Shown piece after piece: positions 16,964 through 20,386 of a DNA stretch of 20,386 bases. The translations under genes were made by a program, and so were the position numbers. The DNA is taken from contig DCKU01000157.1 in assembly GCA_002320455.1 (NCBI GenBank), positions 1-20,386 of the forward strand, given 5' to 3'. Numbering within the stretch: position 1 is the first letter of the stretch; each line of letters starts with the position of its first letter. The DNA is from Salinisphaera sp. UBA1666 (GTDB lineage: Bacteria > Pseudomonadota > Gammaproteobacteria > Nevskiales > Salinisphaeraceae). Under the pieces are notes generated by a model. The model was not told where the DNA came from and ran no database searches. It saw nothing but the letters and a program-made list of their open reading frames with translations.

Positions 16964-17839
16964 CTACAACACGAAGCCCAGCGTCAACGGGATCGTGGCC
17001 AGCGCGATGACGTGGCCGACGGCTACGATAGCCGCGACCTGCGGCGGGTCGACGTCGTACTGTTCGGCCAGCATGTAGTTCAGTACCGCGGGCGGCATGA
17101 CGCCGAACAGAACGATCAAGGCCGCCAGCGTGGCGCCCGGCTGGACCAGCCACACAAAGGGCAGGGCGATAGCCAGCCCGGTCAGCGGCGCGGCCAGCCC
17201 GCCGATCAATCCGGCCCGCCATTGACCCTTTGCGCCCACGGATAGGCGCACGCCCAAGGCGATCAGCATCAACGGGATCGATACATCGGCCAGCATCTTG
17301 ATCGCCGGTTGGATCATCGCCGGCGCGTGCCAGCCGGCCATGAGCCCGATCAGGCCGGCGACGGTGGCCAGAATCATCGGATTGGCAGCCAGGCGCTTGG
17401 GCGACATGCGCTCGCCGAGGATCCACAGTCCCAGTGTGAACTGCAGCGTGTTCTCAACCACCATCAGCACGATCATCAGCGCCAGGCCGTCGGCGCCGAA
17501 AGCCAGGTGTGCCAGCGGCAGGCCCAGGTTGCCGCAGTTGGGAAACATCAGCGGCGGCACATATACGGCAGCGCGGCGCCCAGTCAGGCGGACCCAGATC
17601 AGGCCGAGAGCGCCAGCGCCGAAGACCACCACCGTCGCGGCGATGGCGGCCAGGCCCAGCGGCAGCTGCCCGCCGGCTTCTTCGGTCAGGGCATGAAAGA
17701 TCAGCGCCGGGGTGAAGATCGTGATGTTGAGCGCGTTGACTTCGCGAACATCCGGCACGCGTAGCCGTCCATAGGCAAACCCGGTACCGATGACGCCGAA
17801 GATCGGCACGATGATCTCTAGAATACGAAGCAGCAGCAC
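16964..17839 (-). CDS. AEC-family (auxin efflux carrier-like) transporter
   Basis: Predicted inner-membrane permease of 291 residues with about ten hydrophobic segments in two five-helix halves. Family features are ITIFTPALIFHAL near residue 40, FPNCGNLGLPLAHLAFG around 104-120 and FGVMPPAVLNYMLAEQYDVDP near the C-terminus. The paired Asn/Pro crossing motifs in the two halves are typical of the AEC and bile-acid/arsenite transporter fold. Bacterial AEC members often move malate, malonate or other carboxylates, but the substrate cannot be read from sequence. The start is a GTG at 17839 with no clear Shine-Dalgarno; no better in-frame ATG exists nearby. It is transcribed toward pmtA (7-base gap) and away from the monooxygenase gene. 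Confidence 0.88.
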   Translation of the reverse strand: MLLLRILEIIVPIFGVIGTGFAYGRLRVPDVREVNALNITIFTPALIFHALTEEAGGQLPLGLAAIAATVVVFGAGALGLIWVRLTGRRAAVYVPPLMFPNCGNLGLPLAHLAFGADGLALMIVLMVVENTLQFTLGLWILGERMSPKRLAANPMILATVAGLIGLMAGWHAPAMIQPAIKMLADVSIPLMLIALGVRLSVGAKGQWRAGLIGGLAAPLTGLAIALPFVWLVQPGATLAALIVLFGVMPPAVLNYMLAEQYDVDPPQVAAIVAVGHVIALATIPLTLGFVL

Positions 17840-17940
17840 ACAAGTCGTCGGCCGGGACCAGGCGCCGCATTGTACGGTGGAACCGTTTTCTGCGGGGCTT
17901 GGTTACACTGGCCGAAGCTATCAATGCAAAGGATCGCGAT
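17840..17940. promoter_or_regulatory. Divergent intergenic region, AEC transporter / monooxygenase
   Basis: This 101-base gap must carry signals for both neighbours. TACACT at 17904-17909 is a reasonable -10 for the rightward monooxygenase gene, about 30 bases before its ATG, but no good -35 sits 16-18 bases upstream. AAGGA shortly before the ATG is its Shine-Dalgarno. Nothing clear is seen for the leftward transporter. Confidence 0.35.
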
Positions 17941-18243
17941 ATGTATATCGCTATGAACCGCTTCCGTATTCGCCCGGGCTATGAGGACACGTTTCTCGAC
18001 GTCTGGCGCAATCGAGATTCGCACCTCGAAGACGTGCCGGGCTTCCAGACGTTTCGTATGCTCCAGGGCGAGACCACCGACGAGCACACACTGTTCATAT
18101 CGCACACGACGTGGGAATCCAAGGCCGCGTTTACGGCCTGGACGCAGTCGGAAGCGTTTCGCAAGGCCCACGCCGGCGCCGGTGGCTCGCGTGAGATGTA
18201 TCTGGGCCCGCCCCAGTTCGAGGGCTTTGAGGTTCAGATTTAG
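17941..18243 (+). CDS. ABM-domain protein, probable IsdG/HmoB-like heme-degrading monooxygenase
   Basis: Small dimeric alpha+beta barrel protein of the antibiotic-biosynthesis-monooxygenase superfamily, 100 residues. The N-terminal MYIAMNRFRIRPGYED and the segment AAFTAWTQSEAFRKAHAG match heme-degrading IsdG-like members. Asn6, Trp67 and His77 line up with the Asn-Trp-His catalytic triad of IsdG/IsdI. The inferred role is cytoplasmic cleavage of heme to release iron. ATG 17941 is preceded by AAAGGA at a good distance; an upstream in-frame TTG (17899) lacks support. The TAG stop overlaps the stop of the convergent ligase gene. There is no neighbouring heme-uptake gene in the window, so a housekeeping quinol-type monooxygenase is the alternative. 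Confidence 0.8.
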   Translation: MYIAMNRFRIRPGYEDTFLDVWRNRDSHLEDVPGFQTFRMLQGETTDEHTLFISHTTWESKAAFTAWTQSEAFRKAHAGAGGSREMYLGPPQFEGFEVQI

Positions 18244-19133
18244 TCCGGTCCGCCCGGCTGGGGCGCCTCCGGCGGCGGCCCGCCCGGGCGCTCGTGCAGA
18301 AAACGCGCGAACCGTGGCAGCCCGGTGGCTGTACGGCCGGTATAGCCGTAGGTGATCCAGTCGCCCACGTCGGGCGGATCACGGCGTTCGGCGTCGCTGA
18401 AACCGGTGCCGATGGCGAACTCGCGCCCGCCCGGTGTGCGCACGTCTACTGATCCCATCATGCCCTCGAGCCGCCCGGCGCCGGGGTTGATCGCGATGAC
18501 CTGGGCCTCGGCGTCGTCAAACGGCTTGAGTTTGACAAAGCCGGAATCGCGCCCGGGCACGTAATCGCGGTCGATGCGTCGCAGTATCAGCCCTTCGCCG
18601 CCGCGCGCGACCACGCGCGAAAGGCGAGCCATCAGCTGGGCCCGGCTATCGATGCGATGTTGCTCGACGTGGCGTACCCACGGCTGGTCGATCTGTCGAA
18701 CGATATGGGCCAGCGCTCGTTGGCGCGCCGTGAAGTCGCCGGCATGCGCCGGCAGGTCAAAGACCTGATAGCTGATCCGGCGCCAGGCGTTGTCGTCCGG
18801 CGCAGCGCTGCGAACGATGCTCGAGGCCTGTGAGAAATGACCACGGCCGGCCCAAAGCTCGCCGTCCAGGGCTTGGTCCGGCCAACCGGCTGTGAACCAG
18901 TCGGGCAGGTCAATGATGTTGCCCGAACGCGTCTGCATGACCGTGCCGGTCCAGTAGCCGCGTACGCCGTCGAATTTTTCCGACACGCGATATTTCGTCA
19001 CCGGCACGCTCGCGTCATAGCCCTCGGCCAGGGCCAGGCTTGGCGGCGCCGGAGCGGCCTCTGCCGCGGCTATGCCCAGCCCGATGAGCACGCAGCCCAT
19101 CAGAATGCGCGTAAAGCGATAGACCTGCTGCAT
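18240..19133 (-). CDS. ligE: Secreted ATP-dependent DNA ligase, LigE type
   Basis: Minimal ATP-dependent DNA ligase of 297 residues with an N-terminal signal peptide, so probably periplasmic. Residues about 10-27 are hydrophobic and end in AEAA before APAP. Nucleotidyltransferase motifs are present: I KFDG (Lys53, adenylated lysine), III DGELW (90-94), IIIa FDLP (125-128), IV GGEGLILRR (178-186) and V FVKLKP (199-204). The OB-fold domain follows to about 280, with IGTGFSDAERRDPP and ITYGYTGRTATGLPRFARFL. The last 16 residues are Pro/Gly-rich and look disordered. LigE proteins are small proteobacterial ligases without extra domains and have been linked to DNA uptake or extracellular DNA. Cys14 is in a poor lipobox, so I do not call a lipoprotein. 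GGGGGA lies upstream of the ATG. Confidence 0.9.
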   Translation of the reverse strand: MQQVYRFTRILMGCVLIGLGIAAAEAAPAPPSLALAEGYDASVPVTKYRVSEKFDGVRGYWTGTVMQTRSGNIIDLPDWFTAGWPDQALDGELWAGRGHFSQASSIVRSAAPDDNAWRRISYQVFDLPAHAGDFTARQRALAHIVRQIDQPWVRHVEQHRIDSRAQLMARLSRVVARGGEGLILRRIDRDYVPGRDSGFVKLKPFDDAEAQVIAINPGAGRLEGMMGSVDVRTPGGREFAIGTGFSDAERRDPPDVGDWITYGYTGRTATGLPRFARFLHERPGGPPPEAPQPGGPD

Positions 19134-19211
19134 GATCGATCCCCCAATCGATGATCTCGAAGGTCGATCCTATCGAATAAACTGGCCGTCAAACACTGAC
19201 CCAGAAACGTC
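19134..19211. promoter_or_regulatory. Divergent intergenic region with clustered TCGA repeats
   Basis: The 78-base space between ligE and the deacetylase gene has five TCGA cores at 19136, 19148, 19157, 19164 and 19173, three of them in TCGAT. ATCGAT copies at 19135-19140 and 19147-19152 can pair around CCCCCA, which would place the ligE Shine-Dalgarno (GGGGGA on the minus strand) in a loop. TAAACT (19178-19183) could be a rightward -10, without a clear -35. No promoter is certain. Confidence 0.35.
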
Positions 19212-20102
19212 ATGACGCTAAACGTGGATCATCATCACCGTTACGACTATCGCGCCATCACCGACCGGCCGAGCTTTGAATGGCCGGACGGCAAGCGCCT
19301 GGCCGTGCATATCGGTCTGAACTTCGAGCACTTCCACTTCGGCCATGGCTACGGGCCGGCGCTGGTACCCGGGCGCAACGAGCCCGATGTGCTCAACTAT
19401 GCCTGGCGCGACTACGGCAATCGCGTGGGCGCCTGGCGCATGCTGGAGATGTTCGAGTCTCTTGGCTTTCCGGTGGGGCTGATCGTGAACTCCACGATTG
19501 CGGATTATTGCCCTGAGTTGATCGAAGCCTATCGCGCGCGCCTGTCCAGCGAGCTGATTGCCCACGGGCGCACCAACAGCGAATCGCAGAACGAGTTCGA
19601 TGAGGACGGCGAGGCCGCGCTCATCGCCGAGTCCCGTGATCATCTAAACGAGGTGTTCGGTGAATGCCCGGTGGGATGGTTGGGCCCATGGATCGCCCAA
19701 AGCGCGCGTACGCCTGATCTGCTGGCCGAGGCCGGCTTTGCGTATCACATGGACTGGGCCCATGACGATCAACCGGTCTGGATGACGACGCGTGGCAACG
19801 GGTCGATCCTGTCGGTGCCTTATCCGCAGGAAATCAACGACATTCCGGCGATCGTCCCGCATCGGATCGACCATCGAGAGTTTGCGGCGCGCATCATCGA
19901 CCAGTTTGATGAAATGCGGGCCCAGTCGCGGCGCCAGTCGCTGGTGATGGGCATCGCGCTGCATCCCTATATCACCGGCCAGCCGTTTCGTCTGCGCGCG
20001 CTGCGCGGTGCACTCGAGCATATCGCTGCCCATCGCGATGAGGTCTGGCTGACCACCTCCGGGGCGATCGCTGACCACTTCGCCGGCGAGTGCCCGGCTT
20101 GA
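19212..20102 (+). CDS. PuuE-like polysaccharide deacetylase-fold protein
   Basis: NodB/CE4-fold protein of 296 residues without a signal peptide, so probably cytoplasmic. Regions aligned with the five CE4 motifs are visible but altered. Motif 1 reads LNFEHFHF instead of TFDD. Motif 2 is AHGRTNSE (His118, with Asn122 where a second His is expected). Motif 3 is GWLGPWIAQS, motif 4 is HMDWAHDD and motif 5 is IALHPYITGQP (His251). This pattern is nearer to PuuE-type and other deacetylase-like hydrolases acting on small C-N substrates than to chitin or peptidoglycan deacetylases. The substrate is unknown. The ATG at 19212 has only a weak Shine-Dalgarno. It is divergent from ligE, and a palindrome-rich non-coding tract follows. 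Confidence 0.8.
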   Translation: MTLNVDHHHRYDYRAITDRPSFEWPDGKRLAVHIGLNFEHFHFGHGYGPALVPGRNEPDVLNYAWRDYGNRVGAWRMLEMFESLGFPVGLIVNSTIADYCPELIEAYRARLSSELIAHGRTNSESQNEFDEDGEAALIAESRDHLNEVFGECPVGWLGPWIAQSARTPDLLAEAGFAYHMDWAHDDQPVWMTTRGNGSILSVPYPQEINDIPAIVPHRIDHREFAARIIDQFDEMRAQSRRQSLVMGIALHPYITGQPFRLRALRGALEHIAAHRDEVWLTTSGAIADHFAGECPA

Positions 20103-20138
20103 TGTAAGGGCCACCCAGAATCGGGGATGATCGTGTTT

Positions 20139-20193
20139 GCTCGTATGATACCGGGAGCGAACGCCTTAGGGCCTGTTGAGGTTTCATACGAGC
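20139..20193. repeat. 14-bp inverted repeat around a 27-base loop
   Basis: The left arm GCTCGTATGATACC (20139-20152) and right arm GGTTTCATACGAGC (20180-20193) are complementary at 13 of 14 positions. The arms lie 37 bases after the deacetylase stop. A transcript of either strand could fold into a long stem. No T-run follows on the plus strand, so a classical intrinsic terminator is not supported. The stem could still protect the 3' end of the deacetylase mRNA. It may equally be the end of a repeat element. Confidence 0.6.
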
Positions 20194-20241
20194 GCCGCGT
20201 TGGAGACCGCAAATCGTGTTTAGCAAGGCGCGAGTCGCCGC

Positions 20242-20259
20242 ATCGTGGCGCGCCACGAT
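20242..20259. repeat. Perfect 18-bp palindrome
   Basis: ATCGTGGCGCGCCACGAT reads identically on both strands with no spacer, centred on GGCGCGCC. Perfect palindromes of this length are rare by chance even in GC-rich DNA. It could be a protein-binding dyad, or the centre of a repeat element. Confidence 0.6.
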
Positions 20260-20363
20260 CAAGACACGCAACGCCGCTAAGCGCCCCTAGTCAACTTTGA
20301 TGGGCGGCCCAACCCTTCGGGACAAGCGCTGTTTCGCGGCAATCCAGCGTTCTAGCACGCTTA

Positions 20364-20378
20364 CGCAGAATGACTGCG
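20364..20378. repeat. Short inverted repeat CGCAG-N5-CTGCG
   Basis: A perfect 5-bp dyad with a 5-base loop (AATGA) lies 8 bases from the window end. It continues the series of hairpin-forming segments in this tract. It is weak on its own and is listed as part of the candidate repeat element. Confidence 0.35.
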
Positions 20379-20386
20379 CGGCGCGC

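Larger units (their letters stand above)
20103..20386. other. Non-coding, palindrome-rich right edge
   Basis: No frame here looks like a real gene. Besides the separately listed repeats, the tract contains GGCG-N5-CGCC (20227-20239) and CCC-TT-GGG near 20314. It also has TTAGGGCCTGTTGA at 20166-20179, which resembles the ends of GC-rich dispersed elements and IS remnants in gammaproteobacteria. The reverse strand from about 20271 gives a short open frame with no recognisable family. The density of dyads suggests a MITE-like repeat or degraded mobile element that continues past the window. That is inference; copy number cannot be judged from one window. Confidence 0.45.

Noticed and set aside
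18240..19133. Lipoprotein reading of the LigE signal peptide (Cys14)
   Set aside because: The residues before Cys14 (LMG) fit the lipobox poorly, and the hydrophobic stretch continues after the cysteine. AEAA followed by APAP looks like a type I cleavage site.
19972..20271. 99-codon minus-strand open frame at the right edge
   Set aside because: Most of it lies antisense to the deacetylase gene, and its start is in the palindrome-rich tract. It shows no recognisable domain, although part could derive from a mobile remnant.

Overview
The window is GC-rich, densely coded bacterial DNA. The protein sequences and gene order point to a gammaproteobacterium: a complete E. coli-type respiratory complex I operon with fused nuoC and nuoD and a NuoG that keeps the N7 cluster. 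The aconitase type, the PmtA and the overall composition would suit a halotolerant marine lineage such as Salinisphaera, but that genus guess rests on recall and is weak.

Left two thirds (1-13982, all on the minus strand): the proton-pumping NADH:quinone oxidoreductase operon nuoA-B-CD-E-F-G-H-I-J-K-L-M-N, read from right to left. nuoN runs off the left edge. Genes are tightly packed. Four junctions (CD/E, G/H, J/K, K/L) overlap by an ATGA tetranucleotide and E/F share one base, so translational coupling is likely. NuoE/F/G form the NADH-oxidising module, NuoB/CD/I the quinone-reducing arm, and NuoA/H/J/K/L/M/N the membrane proton-pumping arm. The only sizeable gap in the operon (nuoH to nuoI, 74 bases) holds a perfect 10-bp hairpin.

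Centre (13983-16956): a 289-base divergent control region separates nuoA from a plus-strand aconitase gene of the short, single-chain 'Aquifex type'. The first of the three canonical cluster-ligand cysteines is a serine in this aconitase. A PmtA-type phosphatidylethanolamine N-methyltransferase follows, with a recognisable sigma70-like promoter of its own.

Right part (16964-20102): an AEC-family transporter (minus), a small ABM/IsdG-like probable heme-degrading monooxygenase (plus), a secreted LigE-type ATP-dependent DNA ligase (minus) and a PuuE-like polysaccharide-deacetylase-fold protein (plus). These sit in alternating orientations, so they are probably separate transcription units rather than a pathway. 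The monooxygenase and ligase genes overlap at their stop codons.

Right edge (20103-20386): non-coding, rich in inverted repeats, probably a dispersed repeat or remnant of a mobile element. I see no rRNA, tRNA, CRISPR array, intact insertion sequence or prophage. I found no convincing new multi-gene system. The best leads are the aconitase ligand substitution, the altered deacetylase motifs, the nuoH-nuoI hairpin, the divergent nuo/acn control region and the palindromic right edge.
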